The notes under the pieces were generated by a model. It did no database searches, was not told where the DNA came from, and saw only the letters and a list, made by a program, of their open reading frames with translations. DNA of 64,000 nucleotides from Betaproteobacteria bacterium. GTDB taxonomy: Bacteria; Pseudomonadota; Gammaproteobacteria; Burkholderiales; UBA6910. Positions 10,707 through 19,291 of the stretch are shown piece by piece; within the stretch, counting starts at the first letter, position 1; every line of letters starts with the position of its first letter. Both the position numbers and the translations under genes were made by a program. The stretch lies in NCBI GenBank assembly GCA_016183615.1, contig JACPEG010000017.1:1-64000 (forward strand), given 5' to 3'.

Positions 10707-11504
10707 TCACACTCCAGTAAACATGAAGGCCGTCAGAATGAAGTCGAGGCCCAGGATGGCGAGCGATGAGGTCACCACGGTGCGGGTGGTCGCTCCAGAC
10801 ACCCCTTCCGCCGTGGGCGGCGCGTCGTAGCCCTCGAACAGGGCGATGGCGGTGACCGCGACGCCGAACACGCAGCTCTTGATCACGCCGTTGAGCACGT
10901 CCTGGCGCCAGTCCACCGCCGCCTGCATCTGGGACCAGAACGCGCCGTCGTCCACCCCGATCAGCACCACGGCGATGAGGTAGCCGCCGAATACCCCCAC
11001 CGCGCTGAACATGGCCGCGAGCAGCGGCATGGAGATCACCCCGCCCCAGAACCGGGGCCCAATGACCCGGGCGATGGGGTCCACCGCCATCATCTCCATG
11101 GCGCTGATCTGCTCGGTGGCCTTCATCAGGCCGATTTCCGCGGTCATCGCCGAGCCGGCGCGGCTCGCAAACAGCAGCGCCGCCACTACCGGCCCCAGCT
11201 CCCGTACCAGCGACAGCGCCACCAGCGTGCCCACCGCCTCCGAGGAGCCGTACTTCTGCAGCGTTTCGTAGCCCTGCAGCGCCAACACCATCCCGACGAA
11301 CAGGCCCGACACCACGATGATGATGAGGGAGAGCACGCCGGTGAAATAGACCTCCCGCATCGTGAGCTGGTGAAAGCGCCGGAAGCTCACGGGCGACTTG
11401 AGGAGCGTCAGGACAAAGAAACGCGAGGCATAGCCGAGCCGCCAGATGCCATTCACCACGGACCCGCCGACATGGCGCACGCTGCGCACCACCCGCCTAG
11501 GCAC
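10707..11504 (-). CDS. mlaE: Mla ABC permease MlaE
   Basis: MlaE is the membrane permease of the lipid-transport complex, of the DUF140 type. It has 265 residues starting at a GTG that overlaps the mlaF end by 8 bases. Hydrophobic segments surround the typical GMVLALQGYETLQKYG and LVRELGPVVAALLFASRAGSAM, with TEQISAMEMMAVDP as a hallmark. It is co-encoded with mlaF before it and mlaD after it. Confidence 0.96.
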   Translation of the reverse strand: MPRRVVRSVRHVGGSVVNGIWRLGYASRFFVLTLLKSPVSFRRFHQLTMREVYFTGVLSLIIIVVSGLFVGMVLALQGYETLQKYGSSEAVGTLVALSLVRELGPVVAALLFASRAGSAMTAEIGLMKATEQISAMEMMAVDPIARVIGPRFWGGVISMPLLAAMFSAVGVFGGYLIAVVLIGVDDGAFWSQMQAAVDWRQDVLNGVIKSCVFGVAVTAIALFEGYDAPPTAEGVSGATTRTVVTSSLAILGLDFILTAFMFTGV

Positions 11505-12309
11505 GGTCCGCCCCCAAGTTCAGGTCTTCGGTGTAGGGGGGACAGGGGTACTGGAAGGCCACCGGGCCGTCCATTTCCCCCCACACGAACTGATGCACGT
11601 AGGGCACCGTGGAGGCCTTGATTGCGTCGGCCGTGCCCTCGGCCTCCACCACGCCCTGATTCATGAAATAGCAGTAGTCGACGATCTTCAGCGACTCCTG
11701 CACGTCATGGGTTACCACGATGGAAGTGGCGCCCAGCGCATCGTTGAGCCTGCGGATCAGGTTGCCGATGACCGAGAGCGAAATGGGATCCAGTCCGGCG
11801 AACGGCTCGTCATACATGATCACCATGGGGTCGAGGGCGATGGCCCGGGCCAGCGCCACCCGCCGCGCCATGCCACCGGAAAGCTCCGAGGGCATCAGGC
11901 CGTGGGCGCCGCGCAGGCCCACCGAGTGCAGCTTCATGAGCACCAGGTCGCGGATCATGGAGTCGGGGAGATCGGTGTGCTCGCGCATCTGGAACGCCAC
12001 GTTGTCGAACACCGAAAGATCCGTGAAAAGCGCTCCGAACTGGAACAGCATGCCCATCTTGCGCCGCATCCGGTACAGACCGTCGGTGTCCAGCTCGTGC
12101 ACCACCTGGCCCGCCACCCGCACTTCGCCCCGGGTGGGCTTCAGCGCCCCGCCGATCAGGCGCAGCAAGGTGGTCTTGCCGCAACCGCTCTGGCCCATGA
12201 CGGCCACAACCTTGCCGCGCGCAAAGGTCATGTTGATGCCCTTCAGCACCGGGCGCACGTCGTAGGTGAACGTGACGTCGCGGACTTCGATCAGGTTTTG
12301 CGTGGCCAC
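11497..12309 (-). CDS. mlaF: Mla ABC ATPase MlaF
   Basis: MlaF is the ATPase powering lipid movement through MlaE. I chose a GTG start at 12309 (270 residues, beginning ATQNLIEVRDVTFTY). Upstream in-frame sequence has no family similarity and covers the intergenic promoter region. Walker A MGQSGCGKTT, signature LSGGMARRVALARA and Walker B VIMYDEPFAGLDP are intact, and the switch His is in VVTHDVQES. It is the first gene of mlaFEDCB. Confidence 0.95.
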   Translation of the reverse strand: MATQNLIEVRDVTFTYDVRPVLKGINMTFARGKVVAVMGQSGCGKTTLLRLIGGALKPTRGEVRVAGQVVHELDTDGLYRMRRKMGMLFQFGALFTDLSVFDNVAFQMREHTDLPDSMIRDLVLMKLHSVGLRGAHGLMPSELSGGMARRVALARAIALDPMVIMYDEPFAGLDPISLSVIGNLIRRLNDALGATSIVVTHDVQESLKIVDYCYFMNQGVVEAEGTADAIKASTVPYVHQFVWGEMDGPVAFQYPCPPYTEDLNLGADRA

Positions 12310-12338
12310 AGGCGGGTGGGTCGAATTCAAAGGAGCGG

Positions 12339-12368
12339 ATTTTAAACTACTTATGGACCCGACACCAA
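12339..12368 (-). promoter_or_regulatory. Possible sigma-70-type promoter of the mla operon
   Basis: On the minus strand, TTGGTG (12363-12368) and TAAAAT (12339-12344) are separated by 18 bases, ending 29 bases before the chosen mlaF GTG. A 13-base palindrome, TGACGTTACGTCA at 12376-12388, lies just upstream and overlaps the stop codon of the preceding gene. It could be a regulator site. Both calls are from pattern only. Confidence 0.35.
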
Positions 12369-12385
12369 GCCGACCTGACGTTACG

Positions 12386-12889
12386 TCAAAGGCCAAGGAG
12401 ATCCATCAGGGTGCGAAGTTCCTCGACCCGCGCCGGCTTCGCGCTGCGGGATATGACGAACACGGCACCCGGTACGGCGGCGAGTCGCTGCAGGTCGCGG
12501 GCGGCGTTCCTCAGGTCAGTATCCGGCTCGACCCAATGCAGTTTGCCCGCTTCCCAACCACAACCATCCTGGACCCGGCCATCCACGGCCAGCAGGCCCT
12601 TGGGCCCGAGACCGGCAAGCGCAGGCGCGGCCTTCGCCTCGGCTGCCACCGGCGGTGCTTCCAGCAGAAAGCGGAAGCGATCCAGCGTGTCGCCTCCCCA
12701 GCGCGCGAGTGTCGCTGCATCGACGGCGCACCACGACCGGAAGTCCAGGTAGGCGCAGGAAAAAAGGTTGGCGTAATAGGCGAGCCGCCACTCCGCGGGA
12801 AGGTCGTCGGGGTAGAAGCGGCCGGGCCAGTCCGGGTGCTCCCAGCCCGCCGTCCCGAAGTAGACCTTATAGGTTGGAGAATGAGGCAT
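12386..12889 (-). CDS. Short DUF72-like protein
   Basis: The N-terminus (YFGTAGWEHPDWPGRFYP, residues 9-26) resembles the start of DUF72/YecE-family proteins, which have a TIM-barrel-like fold and unknown role. This protein has only 167 residues while the family is usually 230-280, so the barrel is probably incomplete or strongly diverged. It reads toward mlaF on the same strand, with a 76-base gap. It may be a reduced family member or a decaying gene; I do not assign a function. Confidence 0.6.
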   Translation of the reverse strand: MPHSPTYKVYFGTAGWEHPDWPGRFYPDDLPAEWRLAYYANLFSCAYLDFRSWCAVDAATLARWGGDTLDRFRFLLEAPPVAAEAKAAPALAGLGPKGLLAVDGRVQDGCGWEAGKLHWVEPDTDLRNAARDLQRLAAVPGAVFVISRSAKPARVEELRTLMDLLGL

Positions 12890-12911
12890 CGGCTGGCATT
12901 ATAGGCCGGCC

Positions 12912-13982
12912 ATGAGGCTGGACCTCTTCCACGAAATCGCACTCCCGCCCCATCTCGGGCGCACCGAGGCGCAGGCCTACGGCGACACCCTCGCGGAACT
13001 GGAGCTCGCCGATGAGCTGGGGTTCGGCTGCGCCTGGCTGGTGGAACATCACTTCATGCCGGGCTATTCCCACTGCTCCAAGCCCGAGCTGGTGCTGGCG
13101 GCCGCGGCGGCCCGCACCCGCCGCCTGCGGCTGGGGCTTGCCGTCATCCCGCTGCCCCTTCATCACCCGGTGCATGTGGCAGAGCGGGTGGCGACGCTGG
13201 ACGTTCTGAGCGGCGGCCGGCTGGAGGCAGGAATCGGACGCGGGTTTTCGCCCGCGGAGTTCGCGGCCTTCCAGGTGCCCATGAGCGAGAGCCGCGAGCG
13301 GGTCCGGGAATCGCTCGATATCCTGCGGCTCAGCTTCTCGGGAAGCCCCGTCTCCTATCGCGGAAAGCATTACCGGCTGGACGCCCGCGAGATATTGCCG
13401 CACTGCCTGCAGGCGCCGCACCCGCCGCTCTGGACCGCGGCGGTGAGCCCGGACACCTTCGAGTGGGCCGCCGGCGAGGGCATGGGAATCCTGGCCGGTC
13501 CGTTCAAGCCATGGCTGATGGTGAAACACGATATCGCCCGCTTCCGTTCCCTGTGGAATCACGCGGCACCGCCGCGCATCGGCATGACCGTCGGCATCCT
13601 CTGTCTCAAAGACGGCCGCCGCGCGCGGGAGCTCGCCGCGGAAGCGATCCCCTGGTTCTACCGGGAGCTGTACCGGACCACCCTGCCGGTGCTGGAAGGC
13701 CTGTACCCGAGCTACGAGCATTTCCATGAACTCGGGCGGTTTCGCCAGTTGCTGAAGCTCGGCATCAATCTCACGCTTCTGGAGACCTTCGGCATGGCGG
13801 TCGTCGGCACGCCGCAGGAGTGCATCGAAAAGCTCAAGCGCTACCAATCGGCCGGCGTGACGAACCTGCTGTGCGCCGTGGGCGCCGGGGCGGTACCCTC
13901 CGGGGTGGCCCGGGAATCCATGCGCTGCCTCGCGGAAAAGGTAATGCCGGCGTTCCGGGAGCATTCCGGTCCGCGCCCATGA
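12912..13982 (+). CDS. LLM-class flavin-dependent oxidoreductase
   Basis: This 356-residue bacterial luciferase-like monooxygenase domain protein would use reduced flavin (FMNH2 or F420 type) to act on an unknown substrate. Family features include the opening MRLDLFHEIALPP, ELADELGFGCAWLVEHHF near residue 35, the VAERVATLDVLSGGRLEAGIGRG barrel segment (residues about 95-117), and PPLWTAAVSPDTFEWAAGEG. The stop overlaps the start of the next gene (ATGA), so the two form an operon. The divergent neighbour is the DUF72-like gene, 22 bases away. Confidence 0.88.
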   Translation: MRLDLFHEIALPPHLGRTEAQAYGDTLAELELADELGFGCAWLVEHHFMPGYSHCSKPELVLAAAAARTRRLRLGLAVIPLPLHHPVHVAERVATLDVLSGGRLEAGIGRGFSPAEFAAFQVPMSESRERVRESLDILRLSFSGSPVSYRGKHYRLDAREILPHCLQAPHPPLWTAAVSPDTFEWAAGEGMGILAGPFKPWLMVKHDIARFRSLWNHAAPPRIGMTVGILCLKDGRRARELAAEAIPWFYRELYRTTLPVLEGLYPSYEHFHELGRFRQLLKLGINLTLLETFGMAVVGTPQECIEKLKRYQSAGVTNLLCAVGAGAVPSGVARESMRCLAEKVMPAFREHSGPRP

Positions 13983-14878
13983 GGATCTTCGTCACCGGCG
14001 CCGCCGCACGCCTCGCTCGCAGCCTGCTGCCCAGGCTGCTTGCCGATCCCCGGATCTCGCGCGTCACGGGAATCGATCTGGTGGCGCCGGCCATTCGCCA
14101 CCCCAGGCTGGATTTCCGGCGCCTGGACATCCGCGATCCGGCGGTCACCGCCCTCATGCCGGGACACGAGGCGCTGATCCACCTGGCGTTCGTCGTGCTG
14201 CGCGGGCGCATGCCGGCCGCGGCCATGGACGCGATCAACGTGGACGGCAGCCTGCGGGTGTTTCGCGGCGCCCGCAGCGCGGGAATTCCCCGCCTCGTCC
14301 ACGTTTCCAGCGCTGCAGTGTACGGCAGCGGGGAGCGGCTCGCCGAGGACGCACCTCTCGATCCGCTCCCCGGTTTTCTCTATGCCCGGCACAAGGCGGA
14401 GCTGGAGGCGCGGCTGGCCGGGGATTTTCCCGATGGCCTCAGGTTCCGGCCCCACATCATTCTCGGCCCCCACGCCCAGCCGGTCCTGCGGCAGCTTCTG
14501 CTGCAGCCGTTTTACCTGCGGCTGCCGGACCCCCAGCCGCTGCTCCAGTGCGTGCATGAGGAGGACGTGGCGGCGGCGATCCTGGTCGCGCTTGGGTGCC
14601 GCAGCGCGGGCCCCTTCAATCTCGCCGCCGAGGACGGATTCAGCTTCGCCGAGATTATCGGGCGGTTGCATCCGGTGCGTGCCGCGCTGCCCATGGGGCT
14701 GGCACGGGTCACTCTCGGCGCCCTGTGGAAGAGCTTCGGATGGGGCGGGGAGACTGCGTGGCTCAAGGGACTCTCCCGCACCTTGACCCTTGATTGCTCC
14801 CGCGCCCGGAGCGAACTGGGCTGGGCGCCGCGCTACACGGCGTGGGAAGCCATCGAGCAAACGCTGAGGGGTGCGTAG
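13979..14878 (+). CDS. NAD-dependent epimerase/dehydratase (extended SDR)
   Basis: This is a 299-residue extended short-chain dehydrogenase/reductase. The glycine-rich NAD site at the start (MRIFVTGAAARLARSLLPRL) is a slight variant of GxxGxxG. The usual HVSSAAVYG and YARHKAELE motifs carry the catalytic Ser/Tyr/Lys; the Tyr is in the YARHK stretch. Sugar-nucleotide or small-molecule substrates are typical of the family, and the actual one is unknown. It overlaps the preceding flavin enzyme gene by 4 bases. Confidence 0.88.
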   Translation: MRIFVTGAAARLARSLLPRLLADPRISRVTGIDLVAPAIRHPRLDFRRLDIRDPAVTALMPGHEALIHLAFVVLRGRMPAAAMDAINVDGSLRVFRGARSAGIPRLVHVSSAAVYGSGERLAEDAPLDPLPGFLYARHKAELEARLAGDFPDGLRFRPHIILGPHAQPVLRQLLLQPFYLRLPDPQPLLQCVHEEDVAAAILVALGCRSAGPFNLAAEDGFSFAEIIGRLHPVRAALPMGLARVTLGALWKSFGWGGETAWLKGLSRTLTLDCSRARSELGWAPRYTAWEAIEQTLRGA

Positions 14879-14882
14879 TAGC

Positions 14883-14942
14883 GTAGGGCGGGTGAAACCC
14901 ACCGTGTTGTTGATGGGTTGCGCTACGCTCCACCCATCCTAC
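14883..14942. repeat. GTAGG-CCTAC inverted repeat between converging genes
   Basis: GTAGGGCGGGTG at 14883-14894 pairs with CACCCATCCTAC at 14931-14942, and AACCCA pairs with TGGGTT inside. The element separates the convergent SDR and AurF-like genes and overlaps the stop codon of the latter, so it may act as a bidirectional terminator. The related palindrome at 46894-46967 is also between converging genes. Confidence 0.65.
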
Positions 14943-15808
14943 TCGCCGCCAAGCCGGATCGGGAAACCGTGGCTCTCGAGCAGCCGTCGCGTGGGCGCAA
15001 CGCACTGGCGAATGAATTCCATGCGCCGGGGATTGGCACGGGCGCGCCGGCGCCACAGACGGCCCGGCGCCAGGCCCGCCAGCTCGTAGAGCCCGGGCCG
15101 CGGGAAATAGAACGCTTCGACGAAAACCCCGAACAGGAAATTGATGAGGGGGCGCAGCCAAAACCGAGCTCCGGGCCCGGCGGCGGCGATGCTGGCCTCA
15201 AGGGCGCTGCGGGCATAGGCGATATGCCGCGCCTCATCGGTCACATGAAGCGCGCACATCTGGCGCACCACGGGGTTGATGGTGGAAGGCGGGCTCAGTC
15301 GCAACACCCGGTTCAGTTTGTCGGGCACCTCCTCGCCGATCACCACCGCCAGCCAGAACAGGGGACCCGCCCGCCGGCCGTGGCGTCCCAGCCACTCGCC
15401 GAGCCGCGAGGGCGAAAACCCCGGGAATTCCGGCAACGGCAGCCCGCTGCGCTCCACCAGTTCCAGGAACATCAGGCTGTGGCCCGCTTCCTCCCGCAAT
15501 TCGTGCAAGAGATACGCGTACTCGGACCGGCTCGCCGTGCTCCGCAGGCCGCGCGTGACCCGTTCCATGAAAATGCGCTCGAGCCAGAGTGCCGCCTGCA
15601 GGACGCCGAGGAATTCGTACTGGGAGGTCCTGACCCGGGCGGTTTCCGGCAGGGCCTCGAACTCGGGCACGCCGGCGAGCGACAGTGCGGCCGGCGGCAG
15701 CCAGTAATGCGCGGTATCGAGGGCGCCCCAATCGATCACCGCGAGCGGGTCGCGATAGGGCGTGCTGTTGGCGGCAAGCTGCCGCAGCAGGGACTCGGCG
15801 TGCGCCAT
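14939..15808 (-). CDS. AurF-like diiron oxygenase family protein
   Basis: This 289-residue helical protein has two E/H pairs typical of the AurF (p-aminobenzoate N-oxygenase) type of diiron protein: ELREEAGHSLMFLEL mid-protein and HVTDEARHIAYARSALEA later, with ALWLERIFMERVTRG before them. The metal-binding pattern (E, EexxH, EE, DEARH) looks complete. Substrate is unknown. I chose the ATG at 15808; a TTG 15 codons upstream is also in frame. The gene faces the LLM/SDR operon and is not clearly part of it. Confidence 0.8.
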   Translation of the reverse strand: MAHAESLLRQLAANSTPYRDPLAVIDWGALDTAHYWLPPAALSLAGVPEFEALPETARVRTSQYEFLGVLQAALWLERIFMERVTRGLRSTASRSEYAYLLHELREEAGHSLMFLELVERSGLPLPEFPGFSPSRLGEWLGRHGRRAGPLFWLAVVIGEEVPDKLNRVLRLSPPSTINPVVRQMCALHVTDEARHIAYARSALEASIAAAGPGARFWLRPLINFLFGVFVEAFYFPRPGLYELAGLAPGRLWRRRARANPRRMEFIRQCVAPTRRLLESHGFPIRLGGE

Positions 15809-15878
15809 ATATGATGCGGGGCCCGGATCGAAGCACGCGGACGGAGTGCGCAATGCCGATCCGTTACATTAGGAAATT

Positions 15879-15907
15879 CTTATAATATCATCACCGCGGT
15901 CCGCCAA
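15879..15907 (-). promoter_or_regulatory. Possible promoter for the AurF-like gene
   Basis: On the minus strand, TTGGCG (15902-15907) and TATAAG (15879-15884) are 17 bases apart in an otherwise very GC-rich stretch. Transcription would start near 15872, about 64 bases before the chosen ATG. This is pattern evidence only. Confidence 0.4.
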
Positions 15908-16069
15908 CCCGGCGCGTCCGGTGACCCGGCCCTTAACGAGCCTCCGCGCCCGCGCGACCCGGCCGCCTGGAACGGGAGGCTGCGGCCGGATGCCGCGAGG
16001 TAAACCGGGGTATGATATCCGGAGTCTGCCGCACGTGGGCTCCCAGAGGAACGCCAACCGCCTCAGTCG

Positions 16070-17518
16070 ATGAACGAATCCACGAGCCAGTCCAAGCCCA
16101 CGTTGCTGATCGTCGATGATGATGCCCTCATCACCGACACCCTGAGCTTCGCGCTCGGCCAGGATTTCGAGGTGCGCGTGGCGGATTCCCGCAGCCACGC
16201 GGTAAGCCTGGTGCGGCAGATGGACGCCGCGCCGCAACTGGCGCTCGTCGACCTGGGGCTGCCGCCCGTTCCCCACCGGCCCGATGAGGGCTTCCAGCTG
16301 ATCGGCGAACTGCTCGCCCACTCGCCCAGCATCAAGATCCTGGTGCTCTCGGGCCAGAACGAGCAAGGCAATGCCCGGCACGCCCGGGTCCTCGGCGCCG
16401 TGGACTTCATCGGCAAGCCGTGCGAGCCCGCGGACCTGAAGGCGCGCCTGTTCGCAGCCCTCAGGGTCCGAGCCGGGGAGCTGCAACTCGAGGAAACGGC
16501 AGCCGTCGCCCCGGATCTTGGCATCATGGGCGGCAGCCCGGCCATCGAAAAAATGCGGCACCAGATCGCCCAGTACGCCGCCGCCCCCTATCCGGTGCTG
16601 ATCGAGGGCGAGTCCGGGAGCGGCAAGGAACTGGTGGCCGCCGCCCTGCACCGACTGAGCGCCAATCCCGGCGCGCCCTGCCTGGCCCTCAACTGCGCGG
16701 CGATTTCGCCGACGCTGGTGGAACCCACCCTGTTCGGCTACGGCAAGGGCGCCTTCACCGGGGCAACCGGTCCCAAGGCCGGCTATTTCGAGGACGCCGG
16801 CAACGGCATCCTGTTCCTGGACGAGATCGGGGAGCTGCCGGTGGACCTCCAGGCCAAGCTCCTGCGGGTGCTGGAAAACGGCGAGTACCAGCGGGTGGGC
16901 GAGACCCAGACCCGCAAGAGCAGCGCCCGGGTGATCGCCGCCACCAACCGCGACTTGCGCCAGGAGATCCTGGCGGGACGCTTCCGCGCCGACCTCTACC
17001 ACCGGCTGAGCGTATTCACCGTCAGCGTGCCACCGCTGCGGGAGCTGGGCAGGGACCGGAATCTGCTGCTGGAGCACTTTACACGGATCTATTCGCGCCA
17101 GCTCGGCACCGCCCCGTTCCGGCTGGACGCCGAGGCCGACGCCCTGTGGGAGCGGTACCATTTCCCCGGCAATGTGCGCGAGCTGCGGAACATCGTGATC
17201 CGGCTGGCCACCAAGTATGGCGGGCAGTCCGTGACAGCGGAGCGGCTGGAGGCGGAGCTCGACACCCAGGCCGCGCCACCCCCCGAGGCGGCGATTCCGC
17301 GGGATCCTGCCGCGCTCCAGGAAATCGCCCGCAGCCACCTCCAGCGCCAGGCCAATTTCTGCCTCGACGAGATCCTGCGCAACTGGGAGCAGAGCTACAT
17401 CGAGGCCGCGCTCAAGCTCACTCACGGCAACATCAGCCAGGCGGCGAAAATGCTGGGCATCAATCGCACCACGCTTTACAGCCGCATGGAGGCCGCGGCC
17501 AAGGATTCTTCGAGCTGA
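16070..17518 (+). CDS. Sigma-54-dependent response regulator (NtrC family)
   Basis: This 482-residue transcription activator has three domains. An N-terminal receiver has acidic DDD at residues 16-18, phospho-acceptor Asp61 and Lys116. A central AAA+ domain has Walker A GESGSGKE (180-187), the sigma-54 contact loop GAFTGA (227-232) and Walker B LFLDEIGEL. A C-terminal Fis-type HTH is NISQAAKMLGINRTTLY. It heads the pilus locus, and a matching histidine kinase gene (30323-32026) and a -24/-12 promoter (32320-32334) lie in the same locus, suggesting PilR-like control. The partnership is inferred from context. Confidence 0.93.
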   Translation: MNESTSQSKPTLLIVDDDALITDTLSFALGQDFEVRVADSRSHAVSLVRQMDAAPQLALVDLGLPPVPHRPDEGFQLIGELLAHSPSIKILVLSGQNEQGNARHARVLGAVDFIGKPCEPADLKARLFAALRVRAGELQLEETAAVAPDLGIMGGSPAIEKMRHQIAQYAAAPYPVLIEGESGSGKELVAAALHRLSANPGAPCLALNCAAISPTLVEPTLFGYGKGAFTGATGPKAGYFEDAGNGILFLDEIGELPVDLQAKLLRVLENGEYQRVGETQTRKSSARVIAATNRDLRQEILAGRFRADLYHRLSVFTVSVPPLRELGRDRNLLLEHFTRIYSRQLGTAPFRLDAEADALWERYHFPGNVRELRNIVIRLATKYGGQSVTAERLEAELDTQAAPPPEAAIPRDPAALQEIARSHLQRQANFCLDEILRNWEQSYIEAALKLTHGNISQAAKMLGINRTTLYSRMEAAAKDSSS

Positions 17519-17536
17519 AAACGGCACAAGTCTTGA

Positions 17537-17601
17537 ACCGCAAAGGACGCAAAGGAATACACAGAGGTTCTATATTGGGGAACCTTGGCGTCCTTTGCGG
17601 T
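17537..17601. repeat. Intergenic inverted repeat, family B copy
   Basis: ACCGCAAAGGACGCAAAGG at 17537-17555 pairs with CCTTGGCGTCCTTTGCGGT at 17583-17601, with a loop region of 27 bases that itself holds GGTTC/GAACC. It lies between the response regulator and the pilus ATPase gene, ending 32 bases before the latter's ATG, and belongs to the same family as 5804-5937. Confidence 0.8.
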
Positions 17602-17633
17602 GAAGCTTTTATCGAGGGAGGCGACGCACCGAG

Positions 17634-19157
17634 ATGTATCTGAGCCACTACGGCCTCAATGAGCCGCCGTTCAAGATCACCCCGCTCACCGAGTTCTTCT
17701 ACGGGGGCGCGAATCGCAAGGAAATTCTCGATGCCCTGATCTACGCCATCGCCCACGGCGAGGGCATCGTCAAGGTGACCGGCGAAGTGGGCAGCGGCAA
17801 GACCATGCTGTGCCGGGTGCTGATGGAGCGACTGCCCGAATCGGTGGAAATCATCTATCTCGCGAATCCCAGCCTGTCGCGAGACGAGATCCTGTACGCC
17901 GTCGCCGACGACCTGGGGCTGGACGTGGCGGGGCAGCGGACGACCATGGCGCTGAAGGCGCTGCACCAGGCGCTGATCGAGCGCTATGCCTCGGGAAAGC
18001 GGGTGGTGGTGCTGGTGGACGAGGCCCACGCCATGCCGCTCGAGACCCTGGAGGAAATCCGGCTGCTCTACAACCTGGAGTCCGGGCGCCACAAGCTGCT
18101 GCAGATCGTGCTGTTCGGGCAGCAGGAACTGGACCACAACCTGAACCTGCCGCAGATGCGCCAGCTCAAGGACCGGATCACCCATCACTTCACGATGCAG
18201 CCCTATACCGAGCCGGTAGTCACGGAATACCTCATGTTCCGCATGCGCGCCGCCGGCTACAAGGGGCCCGACCTGTTCTCCCGCGAGGCGGTGCGCCTCA
18301 TCACCCGGGCCTCGCAGGGGCTCACCCGCCGGGTCAACGTGCTGGCCGACAAATCGCTGCTCGCCGCGTTCGTGGGAAACACCCACGGCGTCGAGGCGCG
18401 CCATGCGCGCGCCGCCATCCGCGACAGCGAATACGGCAAGCGTGACCTGGCGCAGCTCGCGCGGCCGGCGCTGATCGCCGGCGGTTCCCTCGCCGCCGGG
18501 CTCGCCCTGGGATTGGCCTGGCATCTCCTGGCCGACTCCGCGGGGGAGGGGACTGCACCGAAACTCGAGGCCCGCGTTTCCCCGCCCGCGTCCGCGTCGC
18601 AACCTCGCACGGCCGAGACGCCGGTCGCACCATCACCGGTCCCCGCCGGCGTGGCGCCGGCGCCACAACTGTCCGCCACCGAAATCCCTGTCGCGCCTGC
18701 GCCTCCGGTGGCGGCACCGCACCCGGCCGCCGCAGCCGCCGGGAAATCCTCGGCCCACGACGCCGCCTCGGACGCGCCACGGCGAGTCGCAAGGTCTGTG
18801 AAATTTCCTCCCGTCAACGCGACCGGCTACAAGCTCCTGCAGCAGCGGATCGCTGCCGCCAAGGCGCTTCTGGAGGGCAGCGACGCACAGGACCTCAGCC
18901 TTCAGCTGTTCATCACCGACGACGTGCGGCCGGAGCGCATGGAGCGCTTTCTGGAGCGGGCCGGGCAGCAGGTGAGGCTGTCCGAGTTGTACGTGATTCC
19001 GGTCAGGGACGGGAGAAAGACCCGGTTGTGGGTGCTTTACGGAGCCTACGCGACCCAGGCCGAGGCAAAATCCGCGCTCGCGCAAATGCCGGAAAAGTAC
19101 AAGGCTTCGTTCAAGCTCAGGGCGGTGCCCATGAGCGAGGTGCTGAAGGTCGCGTGA
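17634..19157 (+). CDS. ExeA/MshM-like AAA ATPase with C-terminal SPOR-like domain
   Basis: This 507-residue protein opens with the ExeA/MshM hallmark MYLSHYGLNEPPFKITPL. It has Walker A GEVGSGKT at 50-57 and Walker B VVVLVDEAHAM near 122-132. One membrane helix (about 281-301) follows, then a Pro/Ala-rich periplasmic linker and a C-terminal region (about 420-505) that resembles a SPOR peptidoglycan-binding domain. ExeA-like proteins help the secretin pass the cell wall, matching the secretin gene next to it. It is likely the first gene of the pilus assembly operon. Confidence 0.88.
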   Translation: MYLSHYGLNEPPFKITPLTEFFYGGANRKEILDALIYAIAHGEGIVKVTGEVGSGKTMLCRVLMERLPESVEIIYLANPSLSRDEILYAVADDLGLDVAGQRTTMALKALHQALIERYASGKRVVVLVDEAHAMPLETLEEIRLLYNLESGRHKLLQIVLFGQQELDHNLNLPQMRQLKDRITHHFTMQPYTEPVVTEYLMFRMRAAGYKGPDLFSREAVRLITRASQGLTRRVNVLADKSLLAAFVGNTHGVEARHARAAIRDSEYGKRDLAQLARPALIAGGSLAAGLALGLAWHLLADSAGEGTAPKLEARVSPPASASQPRTAETPVAPSPVPAGVAPAPQLSATEIPVAPAPPVAAPHPAAAAAGKSSAHDAASDAPRRVARSVKFPPVNATGYKLLQQRIAAAKALLEGSDAQDLSLQLFITDDVRPERMERFLERAGQQVRLSELYVIPVRDGRKTRLWVLYGAYATQAEAKSALAQMPEKYKASFKLRAVPMSEVLKVA

Positions 19158-19291
19158 ATCCGGATCGCAGGGGATTGCGCGGGCGCCGCCCTGACATTAA
19201 ATGGATTACTTAAAGAAACCTCGCCTAGGCGCTTGAATCGCCACGAGAACGGTGCTAGGGTACATTAAACTTTCACAGGTGGCGGTTCATC

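Noticed and set aside
17522..17536. Sigma-54-like sequence CGGCAC-N5-TTGA before the pilus ATPase gene
   Set aside because: The -24 part fits, but the -12 GC dinucleotide is missing (GA instead), and a repeat element lies right after it. Not listed as a promoter.
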